Source: Ignavibacteriales bacterium (GTDB lineage Bacteria; Bacteroidota; Ignavibacteria; Ignavibacteriales; Ignavibacteriaceae). Taken from it: a stretch of DNA of 58,055 nt. A program made the translations under genes and the position numbers. Positions 47,702 to 57,016 of this stretch are shown piece by piece; positions within the stretch are counted from its first letter, which is position 1; each line of letters starts with the position of its first letter. Location: NCBI GenBank assembly GCA_012517155.1, contig JAAYVN010000107.1:1-58055 (forward strand), written 5' to 3'. The notes under the pieces are model-generated. The model was not told where the DNA came from and did no database searches. It worked only from the letters and a program-made list of their open reading frames with translations.

Positions 47702-48820
47702 TTAATTATTTGAAAAAAAGTGAATTCTTTTATACTCAACATCAAATGTACTCGCTATTATCTCGTTAGAGCAATACCCGTTGTGAGTACAGACTCCCTT
47801 TGCCAAACCGGGGACATCAAGAACTCCTCTCTGAAGTCCTTTATCTGCAACCTGATGTATATATTCTATAGATGAATTGGTCAATCCATAAGAAGCTGTT
47901 CTTGAGACAAGAGCAGGCAGATTTGGAATACAGCAATGAAATACACCGTGCATCCTGAATACCGGATCGGAAATTGACGTCGGTCTTGATGTTTCGATGC
48001 ACCCTCCCTGATCAATGGAAACATCAACTATCACAGCACCTTGTTTCATAGTTCTTACCTGTTCATCAGTTACCAGATGAGGTGTTTTTTCTCCACGTAT
48101 CAGAACTGCTCCTATAAGCATATCAGCAAACTTAACTCCTCTGGCAATTGTTGAAGGATTAGCCACCACAGTAGTAACATTACTTAAATTTTCTTCTATT
48201 TTTCTTAATCTTATAAGATCTTTATCAAGTACAATTACCTGTGCTCCCATTCCCAGAGCAGTTTTTGCAGCTTGATATCCAACAACACCAGCGCCCAAAA
48301 TAACTACTGCAGCTGGAGCAACACCAGTCAATCCACCAATTAATACACCTCTTGAATCTTCATTAGTACTCTCTAGATATCGTGCTCCCTGAATAACTGC
48401 CATTTGACCGGCTATTTCGCTCATACAATGAAGTATCGGAAGGTCACCATCATTTTCAATCAGTTCATAACTAATGGCTGTTATCTTCTTTTCAAGCAAT
48501 AAATTAAGAACTTTTTTCTCAGATACTGACAAGTGAAGAAATGAAAAAATTATTTGATTTTCCTGAAGCATTAAGCATTCATCCGGAGTTAGACGGGCTA
48601 CTTTAGCTATGCACTCACTTCTTTGGAAAACCTCCTCAGCGCTATAGACAACCTGTGCTCCCATATGTTTATAGTCTTCATCGGTAAAATTACTTCCTAA
48701 TCCTGCTCCCTTTTGAACATAAACAGTATGTCCGGCTCTTACCAGCGAGTCAACTCCCGCAGGGGCTAGAGCAATTCGCTTCTCTTCAAATTTGGTCTCT
48801 TTAGGTATACCTATTCTCAT
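47702..48820 (-). CDS. ald: Alanine dehydrogenase
   Basis: This 372-residue enzyme converts L-alanine and NAD to pyruvate, ammonia and NADH. The N-terminus MRIGIPKETKFEEKRIALAP with the substrate arginine, the lysine/glycine region VYVQKGAGLGSNF (~33-45), the Rossmann loop VILGAGVVGYQAA (~172-184) and VDVSIDQGGCIETSRPTS (~268) are typical of AlaDH/PNT. Length fits Ald. AAGGAG precedes the ATG. It lies between the acyl-CoA synthetase (27 bases) and the CoA-transferase (14 bases), suggesting joint amino-acid and organic-acid metabolism. Confidence 0.93.
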   Translation of the reverse strand: MRIGIPKETKFEEKRIALAPAGVDSLVRAGHTVYVQKGAGLGSNFTDEDYKHMGAQVVYSAEEVFQRSECIAKVARLTPDECLMLQENQIIFSFLHLSVSEKKVLNLLLEKKITAISYELIENDGDLPILHCMSEIAGQMAVIQGARYLESTNEDSRGVLIGGLTGVAPAAVVILGAGVVGYQAAKTALGMGAQVIVLDKDLIRLRKIEENLSNVTTVVANPSTIARGVKFADMLIGAVLIRGEKTPHLVTDEQVRTMKQGAVIVDVSIDQGGCIETSRPTSISDPVFRMHGVFHCCIPNLPALVSRTASYGLTNSSIEYIHQVADKGLQRGVLDVPGLAKGVCTHNGYCSNEIIASTFDVEYKRIHFFSNN

Positions 48821-48847
48821 ATATTCACTCCTTGAATAAATCTTAGT

Positions 48848-50554
48848 TTAATTATTTACCAAGTATCGTTTTATTTTTTGCGTAGTGGTTTTTTCAAATT
48901 CATTTTCGCGGATGTAAAACTTCTTGATCTGCTTGAATGAAGCAAGTTGTTTGTTTGCTTCCTTAATAACGTCAGAGATTGTGGTATTTATTAGTTCCTC
49001 AGTGATTTTTGCATTCATTTTTTCAGCTAACTCAATAAATGCTTCTCCGTCAATCACAATCTTTGCGGCAATAATCTCGTGATGCTTGGTGTCTTGTTCT
49101 CCATAAATAAGTGACTCCAGAACAAAAGGACTTCTATTTAATACATCTTCAATTTCCTCAGGGAATACGTTCTTTCCGTTATTTGCGATAATAACGTTCT
49201 TTTTTCTCCCTCTTATATGCAGAAAACCATCTTTATCAAACGACCCCAGGTCCCCCGTCCTGAACCAGCCATCAACTATTGAATCTTTGGTCAGTTTTTC
49301 GTTTTTGTAATACCCAAGCATTACATGTTTTCCCTTGATCAGAACTTCGCCAACTCCGTCATTGTCGGGATCATCAATTTTGACCTCGGTATTCGGGAGT
49401 GGAAGTCCAGCAGCATCATCCTTAAAATTATCTAGTCGGTTCAGAGCTGAAATTGGAGAAGTCTCCGTCAGACCGTAACCCTGAACAAAAGTGAAACCAA
49501 ATTCTCTTAGTCCTTTTGCTACTTTTGGATCAGGAGCAGCACCCCCGGCAATAAATATCCTGATCGACCCGCCGAATCTTAGATGTATCTCTGCAAAGAT
49601 TTTCTTCTTAACACTTTTCCAGCCGATCATCTCAAATATGTTTGAGATTTTAACTAGCGGAGGAACAATCTTAGACTTGACTTTGTTGTCCATTATGGCT
49701 TTGTAGATTCTTTTAAACATTTTGTCATAAAGCAGAGGCACCGCAAGAAGGACAGTTGCTTTAACGCGTACAAGGTCTTCCACAACTGTTTTTAATGACT
49801 TGGCGAATGAGACTGAAGCCCCCGAATACAATGGACACAGAAATCCACATGTGCATTCATACGTGTGATGAATTGGAAGAACCGATAGGAATTTATCGGA
49901 AGGACCAATATAGATCATCGAACACATACCCATTAAATTTTCTGAAATATTTTTTTGTGAAAGCATTACTCCCTTTGCCCTGCCAAGCGATCCGGAGGTG
50001 AAAATAATTTCAAAGAGTTCTTCAGGATTAATCTTGGGTATGATAGCAGTACTTACCGGTAAAGCTGATGAAATCAGTGATGACATTGAAAGTACTCCGT
50101 CTTTCTCTTCCTTAAGATCCATTGATATGTAGTGTTTGACCCTTTTGAGCGAGGAACGAGCTTCTGTAAATAGCTGGCTATAAGAATCTGAAAAAACAAT
50201 AACTTCTGAATCAGATTCGTGAATTATGTTCAAAATCTCATTTGAACTGAGATTTTTATCAATCGGGACAATCACATAATTGAACATAGCTGAAGTCAAA
50301 TAAGTGATTCCCCATTGTACCCTATTCTCACTTATTAAAGCAATGTGTTTTCTCTCTTCTATTCCAATCTTCCTAAGTGCTCCTCCGAATTTTAGTATCA
50401 GATCCAAAAGTTGACCATATGTTACTCTAGGGATCGAAGTTTCACCAAGGTCCTCCATTGCAAGTTTGTTTGTGTACTTCCCGGAAGATTGTATAATCAT
50501 ATCCTGTATAGAGGATATCTTCGGTACATCATAGAGCTTGTAATTATGTCCCAT
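48848..50554 (-). CDS. AMP-forming acyl-CoA synthetase (long-chain fatty acid type)
   Basis: This 568-residue ligase activates a carboxylic acid through an acyl-AMP to acyl-CoA. The ATP loop is FTSGSLGRAKGVMLS (~190; Leu and Ala stand in place of the usual Thr and Pro), followed by GYGLTETSP (~360), GWFRTGDLGSFDKDGFLHIRGRKKNVI (~432-458) and a C-terminal KKFYIRENEFEKTTTQKIKR with the catalytic lysine region. It is the first gene of the operon with alanine dehydrogenase and the CoA-transferase. The acid chain length cannot be read. Confidence 0.9.
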   Translation of the reverse strand: MGHNYKLYDVPKISSIQDMIIQSSGKYTNKLAMEDLGETSIPRVTYGQLLDLILKFGGALRKIGIEERKHIALISENRVQWGITYLTSAMFNYVIVPIDKNLSSNEILNIIHESDSEVIVFSDSYSQLFTEARSSLKRVKHYISMDLKEEKDGVLSMSSLISSALPVSTAIIPKINPEELFEIIFTSGSLGRAKGVMLSQKNISENLMGMCSMIYIGPSDKFLSVLPIHHTYECTCGFLCPLYSGASVSFAKSLKTVVEDLVRVKATVLLAVPLLYDKMFKRIYKAIMDNKVKSKIVPPLVKISNIFEMIGWKSVKKKIFAEIHLRFGGSIRIFIAGGAAPDPKVAKGLREFGFTFVQGYGLTETSPISALNRLDNFKDDAAGLPLPNTEVKIDDPDNDGVGEVLIKGKHVMLGYYKNEKLTKDSIVDGWFRTGDLGSFDKDGFLHIRGRKKNVIIANNGKNVFPEEIEDVLNRSPFVLESLIYGEQDTKHHEIIAAKIVIDGEAFIELAEKMNAKITEELINTTISDVIKEANKQLASFKQIKKFYIRENEFEKTTTQKIKRYLVNN

Positions 50555-50725
50555 ATCAAACCTTTTCTTGTTTTTACTTCTTTGTACAATAACCTAAAAA
50601 TATCAGGCAAAGATAATAAATATTCTGCTAATTTTTAACTCTATCTTTCATTTTCTTAACATTCCCTTAACAATATATTAACACATCGGTAATATTGGGA
50701 TAATATTCTCTTAACATACCAGGCA

Positions 50726-50733
50726 TAACTTTG
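50726..50733 (+). promoter_or_regulatory. Bacteroidota-type -7 promoter element for the TonB receptor operon
   Basis: TAACTTTG matches TAnnTTTG exactly and lies 32 bases before the receptor ATG. No good -33 element sits at normal spacing. The region also has several TTAACA words (for example near 50656, 50666 and 50711), possibly regulator sites. Confidence 0.45.
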
Positions 50734-50764
50734 CATCGGAAATTAATTTTTTTTGGAGACAAAA

Positions 50765-53545
50765 ATGAACGTAATCAAAAAACTCAAAATGATAACACTA
50801 TATTTTCTGATAAATACCCTTGCTATTTATGCACAGCAAGGGGGAACGGTTAAAGGCAAAATTACAGACGCAGCCACAGGGGAAGAATTGCCGGGTGCTA
50901 ATATAATTTTACTCAACACTACTATTGGTGCTTCCACGGATCTGGAAGGGACCTTTGTCGTTAAAAATATTCCCCCCGGTCTTTACAGTATGCGCATTTC
51001 TTACATCTCATATCAGACAATTTTAATAAATAATTTGCAGATTGATGAGGGGGATATGAAAACGTTCAACTTGACTCTGGAACCAGTTACCACTGAATTA
51101 AGTGAGGTTATCGTCACAGCTGATGCCTTGAAGAATACCGAAGCAAATATGCTTAAAGTAATGAAAAACTCGAACGGTATTGTTGATATAGTTAGCGCTG
51201 AGTTAATTAAGAAGAATAACAGCTCCGATGGTTCTGATATTCTGAAAAGAATGTCCGGGATTACTATTTCCGAAGGGAAATTTGCTTATATACGCGGAGT
51301 TGGAGACAGATATAATAATACCCTACTAAATGGAGCTACTGTATCAAGTACGGAACCTGAGAAAAAGAGTTTTTCGTATGATATTCTATCCGCAAGTCTG
51401 ATAGAAAACATCGTTACAGCAAAGACATTCACTCCGGACCAACCGGCAGAGTTTACCGGAGGCCTGGTACAGATCAAGACTGTTGAATTTCCAGAAAGGT
51501 TTTTCGTTGATGCCTCTACTTCGACATCTTTTAGTCCAAATTCAAATCTGGTTTCTTTTAACTCATACCAAGGTGGTTCTTTAGACTGGTTAGGTCTTGA
51601 AGATGGAAGCAGAAGTCTCCCTTCTATCATTGGGACAGTTCCCGTAGTTGCAGGAAACTATCCAACTGATACTGATAAAAAGCTACAGGAAATAGGAAGA
51701 TCTTTCTCTAACAACTGGGTTGCTAATTCCGTAAAAGCCCCACTAAATACGAACATCAAACTTTCTTTCGGAGATAGATATTATTTTAACGGAAGCACTC
51801 TAGGATATATCGGCTCCCTTACCTACTCAAACAATTATGATAACAAAGAGATTGAACGGAATTTGTACGATTTTGAGGGACCCAGAATCCTCAAATCAGG
51901 AATAAACTCTACAAACAACGTAACGTGGGGCGGATTATTCAATATTAGCTTGAAACTCGATGACCTTAACAAACTGAGTTTTAAGAACATGTACAACCAG
52001 AATACCGATAACGAGATAACTATCCTTGAGGGAGAGGACTTTTATTCTACACAGATGCGAAAAACCACTTCGATGCGATTTATATCCCGATCCCTCTTCA
52101 GTACTCAACTGTCTGGTATGCACTTAATTCCGATTTTGCGAGGAACCAAAATAAATTGGATTGCTGACTATTCGCAGGCCCTTCGTGACGAACCAGACGC
52201 CAGAATATCTGCCTATCAAAGGGATGCGCTGGAACCTGACGAACCATATAGATTTCTTCTTGATCAGTCAGTAACCTATCGCTTCTTCAGTGAACTTAAG
52301 GACAACAGTTCCGGATTTAAGGTGGATTTTCATAACTCACCTTTTGCGAGTCCTCAATTTCTTTCTTTCAAATACGGCTTAGCAATTGAAAATAAGTTTC
52401 GTGTTTTTGCTGCCCGCTTTTTTGGTTTCAAGAATAAACCCGGAGGTAACTTCATGTTAGAGGATAGTATACTCCAACAGACTCCGGATAAAATCTTTAG
52501 TCCCGAAAATATAAATCCAACATTTATCGAACTAATTGAAATAACCAAACCGAGTGATAACTACGACAGCAAACAAAAAATTTTCGGTAGTTTTCTCATG
52601 ACAGAAGCGTCTTTACTAAAAAATATTAAACTGATTGCAGGAGTACGCTACGAGTTTTCAAATCAAATTCTTTCTTCCTCAACATCTACCGGAACCCCGG
52701 TGGATGTTAATTCAGAATACAGAGATATCCTTCCGAGCGTTGGTATAACATGGCTTTATAACCCTGATATTAATATAAGATTTTCCTACAGTAAAACACT
52801 GGCACGTCCAGAATTCAGGGAACTAGCTCCTTTTACTTACTATGATTTTGTTGCCAGCGAATCAGTAATGGGAAATCCCGGTCTGAAACGGACGATGATA
52901 AACAATTTTGATATTCGGTTCGAGTACTTTCCGAGCGGGAACGAATTAATAGCTCTTAGTCTTTATTCCAAACGTTTTGAAAACCCAATCGAGCAAGTGC
53001 TTATAGCTGCATCTCAATTTAATCCTATCCGAAGTTACGCCAACGCAAAGTCAGCTGAAAACTATGGAATAGAATTTGAACTGCGTAAGAATCTCTCTTT
53101 TGTCTCGGATATCTTTAATCACTTTTCATTTGTCGGTAACCTGAGTCTTATTAATTCAATTGTACAGCTAGATATAATCGATGAAAACAGTTTTCAGGAG
53201 AAATCAAGGAAAATGCAAGGGCAGGCTGATTTCGTTTTTAACGCCGGATTTTATTACGACAATTCATCTCTCACCTTCTCTGCTTCACTTGTGTATAATA
53301 AAGTTGGTGAGAAAATTGCAAAAGCAGGATTTGCGGGACTTGGTGACGTAATTGAAAAACCGAGAGATCAGATTGACTTTTCGGTATCCAAAGACATCTT
53401 TGAATTCCTTAATCTTAAATTCGTCATAAAGGATCTTCTGGCACAAGATCACATCTTCATTCAAAAATCCCCCTTAGGAGATAAAACCTTTAGCCGGGAT
53501 CTAAGAACGTATAATTATTCACTGACTTTTTCTTACAAATTTTAA
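50765..53545 (+). CDS. TonB-dependent outer-membrane receptor with N-terminal carboxypeptidase-regulatory-like domain
   Basis: This ~926-residue transporter takes up an unknown ligand through the outer membrane. It has a signal peptide (~1-24, ending IYAQ), a CarboxypepD_reg-like domain (~26-110; GGTVKGKITDAATGEELPGANI, NIPPGLYSMRISYISYQT), a plug (~140-230; ISEGKFAYIRGVGDRYNNTL) and a 22-strand barrel ending in an aromatic residue (LTFSYKF). The start is the ATG at 50765 behind GGAG; a TTG at 50753 overlaps that ribosome site and is not the start. Its operon partner is a secreted beta-helix protein, not a SusD lipoprotein. Confidence 0.92.
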   Translation: MNVIKKLKMITLYFLINTLAIYAQQGGTVKGKITDAATGEELPGANIILLNTTIGASTDLEGTFVVKNIPPGLYSMRISYISYQTILINNLQIDEGDMKTFNLTLEPVTTELSEVIVTADALKNTEANMLKVMKNSNGIVDIVSAELIKKNNSSDGSDILKRMSGITISEGKFAYIRGVGDRYNNTLLNGATVSSTEPEKKSFSYDILSASLIENIVTAKTFTPDQPAEFTGGLVQIKTVEFPERFFVDASTSTSFSPNSNLVSFNSYQGGSLDWLGLEDGSRSLPSIIGTVPVVAGNYPTDTDKKLQEIGRSFSNNWVANSVKAPLNTNIKLSFGDRYYFNGSTLGYIGSLTYSNNYDNKEIERNLYDFEGPRILKSGINSTNNVTWGGLFNISLKLDDLNKLSFKNMYNQNTDNEITILEGEDFYSTQMRKTTSMRFISRSLFSTQLSGMHLIPILRGTKINWIADYSQALRDEPDARISAYQRDALEPDEPYRFLLDQSVTYRFFSELKDNSSGFKVDFHNSPFASPQFLSFKYGLAIENKFRVFAARFFGFKNKPGGNFMLEDSILQQTPDKIFSPENINPTFIELIEITKPSDNYDSKQKIFGSFLMTEASLLKNIKLIAGVRYEFSNQILSSSTSTGTPVDVNSEYRDILPSVGITWLYNPDINIRFSYSKTLARPEFRELAPFTYYDFVASESVMGNPGLKRTMINNFDIRFEYFPSGNELIALSLYSKRFENPIEQVLIAASQFNPIRSYANAKSAENYGIEFELRKNLSFVSDIFNHFSFVGNLSLINSIVQLDIIDENSFQEKSRKMQGQADFVFNAGFYYDNSSLTFSASLVYNKVGEKIAKAGFAGLGDVIEKPRDQIDFSVSKDIFEFLNLKFVIKDLLAQDHIFIQKSPLGDKTFSRDLRTYNYSLTFSYKF

Positions 53546-53566
53546 CAAACAAAATAAAGGAATAAA

Positions 53567-55150
53567 ATGAAAAAACTAGTTCTCTTAATCAGCATTCTTT
53601 TTCTCAATCTTACTTCTGCACAGATTGTTGTGCAGGGAGACCTAACAACGGATCAAACCCTGACCTCTTCAAGCACCTATCTTTTAAGGGGTTTTGTGCG
53701 TGTAAAAGCCGGCGCAACCCTGACAATTGAACCGGGGACTGTAATATATGGCGAAAATAGTTCGCAAGGCAGTTTAATAGTCCAGCCCGGTGGGAAAATC
53801 GTAGCTAATGGAACAAAGGAGCAACCGATCGTTTTCACCAGTGAATTCCGAAAAGCAGGCGCTTCAAGACCTCCAACATACGGAGATTGGGGCGGGATAA
53901 TAATTCTTGGTAATGCGCGGATAAATGTTCCCGGAGGGACATCACAGATTGAAGGTCCCGGTGATACATTTGGAGGAACTAATGATGATGACAATAGCGG
54001 TGTACTTAGATATGTGCGAATCGAATACCCCGGAATAGCCTTCTCACCAAATAATGAGATTAATGGCTTAACGTTCGGAGGTGTAGGGCGCGGAACAACA
54101 ATTGAATATGTGCAGGTCAGTTATAGCGGTGATGATAGTTTTGAGTGGTTCGGTGGAAACGTAAACGGAAAGTATCTTATTGCATATAAGGGGTGGGATG
54201 ATGATTTTGATACTGACTTTGGATACGCAGGAAAACTTCAGTTCCTATTGAGTGTAAGAGATCCGCAGATCGCAGATCAGTCAGCATCAAATGGTTTTGA
54301 GAGCGACAACGACGGATCGGGTTCCGGCAATACTCCCCTTACATCTCCAACATGGTTTAACGTAACTTTAATCGGACCGAAGCAAGATGCTTCAACCCAG
54401 ATTAATTCTTTGTACAAACGGGGAATGCATTTGAGAAGAAACTCACAGAACAAAATCAGTAATGCATTGATTATGGGTTGGCCAACCGGTATACTTCTTG
54501 ACGGAGCGCCTACAATCAACGGAGCAATTAATCAAACAAACTATATTAAGAATAGTATCATAAGCGGAAGCACCTCTGCTTCTGTGGATACAACTAAATC
54601 AACGGGAGGTTTTGCCCCAGTAGATTGGTTCACGACTGATATGGCCGGAAGAATTTATACAACTAATGGAGAAATCCAGCTATCGAACCCATTCAGCAGT
54701 ACTCAACCTTCATTCCTTCCAACATCCAATTCACCCGTGCTTGTGAGTGCCGCTACACCACCAAATGACGGGTTTTTTGATGCTAGTGCTAATTATGTCG
54801 GTGCCTTTAAGGACATAGATTGGACATCTACCTGGTCGGACTTCAATCCGGTTGGACCAACATCTGTCAAGAATAAAGTTGCAATTAGTGATTTTCAATT
54901 AAATCAAAACTACCCAAATCCATTCAACCCTGTTACAAGTATTTCGTACCAACTCCCTGGATCGTCAAATGTTACTCTGCGGGTATTCGATATTCTTGGA
55001 AACGAAGTGGCTATCCTTGTGAATGAAAGCCAGGCTGCAGGAAGCTACTCAGTAAACTTTGATGCAGCTCAGTTATCAAGCGGTATTTACATTTATCAGT
55101 TAGCAGTAGAAAGTTTTATACAAACTAAAAAAATGACGCTTCTCAAATAG
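53567..55150 (+). CDS. Secreted parallel-beta-helix-like protein with type IX sorting domain
   Basis: This 527-residue protein has a signal peptide (~1-18, ending LTSAQ), a long region with beta-helix character (GATLTIEPGTVIYGE, GSLIVQPGGKIVANGTKEQPIVFTSE, DWGGIIILGNARINV), Asp-rich loops (GTNDDDNSG, DDDFDTDFG) that could bind Ca2+, and a C-terminal type IX sorting domain (~450-527; NYPNPFNPVTSISYQ ... KKMTLLK). Similar proteins sit beside TonB receptors across Bacteroidota; the function is not established. It follows the receptor by 21 bases with AAAGGA before its ATG. The sorting-domain DNA is a near copy of that in the next gene. Confidence 0.82.
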   Translation: MKKLVLLISILFLNLTSAQIVVQGDLTTDQTLTSSSTYLLRGFVRVKAGATLTIEPGTVIYGENSSQGSLIVQPGGKIVANGTKEQPIVFTSEFRKAGASRPPTYGDWGGIIILGNARINVPGGTSQIEGPGDTFGGTNDDDNSGVLRYVRIEYPGIAFSPNNEINGLTFGGVGRGTTIEYVQVSYSGDDSFEWFGGNVNGKYLIAYKGWDDDFDTDFGYAGKLQFLLSVRDPQIADQSASNGFESDNDGSGSGNTPLTSPTWFNVTLIGPKQDASTQINSLYKRGMHLRRNSQNKISNALIMGWPTGILLDGAPTINGAINQTNYIKNSIISGSTSASVDTTKSTGGFAPVDWFTTDMAGRIYTTNGEIQLSNPFSSTQPSFLPTSNSPVLVSAATPPNDGFFDASANYVGAFKDIDWTSTWSDFNPVGPTSVKNKVAISDFQLNQNYPNPFNPVTSISYQLPGSSNVTLRVFDILGNEVAILVNESQAAGSYSVNFDAAQLSSGIYIYQLAVESFIQTKKMTLLK

Positions 55151-55153
55151 TTG
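54905..55153 (+). repeat. Sorting-domain DNA repeat, copy 1
   Basis: This 249-base block aligns without gaps to 56603-56851; by eye about 35 positions differ (~86% identity), running from the CAAAACTACCCAAATCC word through the stop codon. It covers the type IX C-terminal domain. Confidence 0.8.
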
Positions 55154-55176
55154 ACCTAACCAAATGGGTTAATTTC

Positions 55177-55218
55177 CAAATCCCTCCCCCATGCAAAGCA
55201 TGCGGGGAGATTTGTTTT
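55177..55218 (+). terminator. Strong terminator after the receptor operon
   Basis: CAAATC pairs with GATTTG, CTCCCC-side bases pair with GGGGAG, and CATGC pairs with GCATG around an AAA loop, followed by TTTT. Two small bulges are present. It ends the receptor/beta-helix operon before the next gene. Confidence 0.8.
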
Positions 55219-55300
55219 AAATAGTACTTACTTGCGAGAGGGATTGGTAGAATATAATAATTTCACTCATCTCGATTTGTTTTTAATATCCTATAATATT

Positions 55301-55320
55301 ATTATCTTGCATAAGATAAT
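55301..55320. promoter_or_regulatory. Perfect 8-base inverted repeat just before the serine hydrolase gene
   Basis: ATTATCTTGCATAAGATAAT is a perfect dyad (8-base arms, GCAT spacer) ending 10 bases before the ATG. It contains TATCTTG, near the -7 consensus, so it may be an operator over the promoter, or a leader hairpin near the ribosome site. Confidence 0.4.
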
Positions 55321-55330
55321 AGGACAATAA

Positions 55331-56848
55331 ATGAAGCTTTTTATATCTTTCCTCTTTCTAATTAACGTTTTTGTTTTCCCTCAAGTAAGCGTGCTTGATT
55401 CACTTTTAAATCAAATAAAAAACAAACATAATCTGGTAGGCATGACTGTAAGCGTATCGAAGAATGGTGAAGTTGCTTTCACAAAGGGATATGGTTTAAG
55501 GGATGTTGGCCGCAACCTCATTATGAACGACAGCAGTGCTTATAGAATTGCGTCGATTTCAAAGACGGTAACATCCATTGCACTCATGATATTGTACGAA
55601 GATGGTTTATTTTCGTTTGAGGACGATATTAGCAATTACATCGGTTTTCAACTGCGAAACCCCAATTTCCCAACACAGATAATAAAAATCAAACAAATTC
55701 TATCCCACACCAGCAGTTTAAGGGATGGAACTGGTTACGATGGATTCCTCTCAGCAACGTATTCTCAAAATCCTCCACCCCCTATTTCTTCATTACTAAT
55801 CAGCGGAGGTAATTATTATACTGCAAATATGTTTAGTTCTTCAGCTGGGCCAAACAGCGACTATTTTTCTTATTCAAATATTAACTTCGGAATTATCGGA
55901 TCACTGATAGAAAAACTCTCCGGAAAGCGATTCGACATTTTTTGCAAAGATAATATATTTGATCCACTTGGGATAAATGCAAGTTATAATATTGACCATT
56001 TTAACGATGTGAATAACATTGCTGTGTTATACAGGAGAAGCGGGAATTCCTGGTCGCCACAGCTTGACAACTACGGTGGTATCAAACCTCCGCCACGAAA
56101 TCTTTCTGCTTATACAATAGGTTCTAATGGTGCCGTGTTCGGTCCTCAAGGCGGTTTAAGAATAAGCGGTACAGATCTTACAAAAATAATGTTAATTCTT
56201 TCTAATGGTGGAATATACGAAGGTATTAGAATTCTGAATGATTCAACCGTCGATAAAATTCTGACTCCTGTATGGATCTATAATGGTTCAAACGGTAACA
56301 ATTATTACGGGATTTTTAATGCGTATGGATTTGGGTGCAGCAGAACCACAGAACTGCTTTCGGGAGAGATATTATATGGGCATCCCGGAGAAGCATACGG
56401 ATTGATCAGTGATATGTATTTCTCAAAAGTTAAAAACTATGGAATTGTGTTTATAACTAACGGGGGACAATGGGGAAACGGAGTTTATAGCGGGTGGTAC
56501 AACGTTGAAGAACAAATATTTACAAGTGTACTTCAGCAAATCAATAATATTCTCCAATCTACTAGGGAGACTACTGGTAATATTTCAGACTATTTTTTAG
56601 AGCAAAACTACCCAAATCCATTCAATCCGGTTACGAGTATTTCATACCAAGTCCCCGGACCGTCCAATGTTACTCTGCGAGTATTCGATATTCTTGGTAA
56701 CGAAGTATTTACCCTTGTGAATGAAATCCAGATTGCAGGTAGCTATACAGTGAATTTTAATGCAGCTCAGTTATCAAGCGGTATTTATATATATCAGTTA
56801 GTAGCAGGAAGTTTCATACAAACGAAAAAAATGATACTATTAAAATAG
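55331..56848 (+). CDS. Secreted serine hydrolase (beta-lactamase family) with type IX sorting domain
   Basis: This 505-residue enzyme begins with a signal peptide (~1-17). SxxK is SISKTVT (~76-82), the second motif YSNINFG (~183), and the third HPGEAYG (~352, HPG in place of the usual HxG). The last ~80 residues form a type IX sorting domain (NYPNPFNPVTSISYQV ... KKMILLK), so it should be released or held at the cell surface. Substrates of this family include beta-lactams, D-amino-acid peptides and esters; the actual one is unknown. A second family member at 3055 has no sorting domain. It has its own upstream region with a dyad. Confidence 0.88.
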   Translation: MKLFISFLFLINVFVFPQVSVLDSLLNQIKNKHNLVGMTVSVSKNGEVAFTKGYGLRDVGRNLIMNDSSAYRIASISKTVTSIALMILYEDGLFSFEDDISNYIGFQLRNPNFPTQIIKIKQILSHTSSLRDGTGYDGFLSATYSQNPPPPISSLLISGGNYYTANMFSSSAGPNSDYFSYSNINFGIIGSLIEKLSGKRFDIFCKDNIFDPLGINASYNIDHFNDVNNIAVLYRRSGNSWSPQLDNYGGIKPPPRNLSAYTIGSNGAVFGPQGGLRISGTDLTKIMLILSNGGIYEGIRILNDSTVDKILTPVWIYNGSNGNNYYGIFNAYGFGCSRTTELLSGEILYGHPGEAYGLISDMYFSKVKNYGIVFITNGGQWGNGVYSGWYNVEEQIFTSVLQQINNILQSTRETTGNISDYFLEQNYPNPFNPVTSISYQVPGPSNVTLRVFDILGNEVFTLVNEIQIAGSYTVNFNAAQLSSGIYIYQLVAGSFIQTKKMILLK

Positions 56849-56851
56849 TTG
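56603..56851 (+). repeat. Sorting-domain DNA repeat, copy 2
   Basis: Gap-free partner of 54905-55153. Similarity stops soon after the stop codon and does not extend into the catalytic domain, so only the sorting tail was copied or converted. Confidence 0.8.
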
Positions 56852-56980
56852 GTTTTTAGTGAAAATCTTTTAACTTTAAAGGACAAAGATTTAAAAAGTG
56901 TTGCATCATTGTCAGACAGTAATTTTCCCCTAGAGCCGTGCGAAAGAGCCTTAAATGGGAAGGGAAAGGGAAAGTTGTTC

Positions 56981-57007
56981 AAAAAAAAGAGGCTGATATA
57001 CAGCCTC
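56981..57007 (-). terminator. Rho-independent terminator of the tRNA-Thr locus
   Basis: On the minus strand GAGGCTG pairs with CAGCCTC around a TATAT loop and runs into eight T's, starting ~10 bases after the tRNA 3' end. It shows this was a functional tRNA gene end. Confidence 0.8.
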
Positions 57008-57016
57008 AATATTTTG

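Noticed and set aside
50753-50764. TTG start four codons ahead of the TonB receptor ATG
   Set aside because: The TTG overlaps the GGAG ribosome site of the ATG at 50765, which gives a normal signal peptide.
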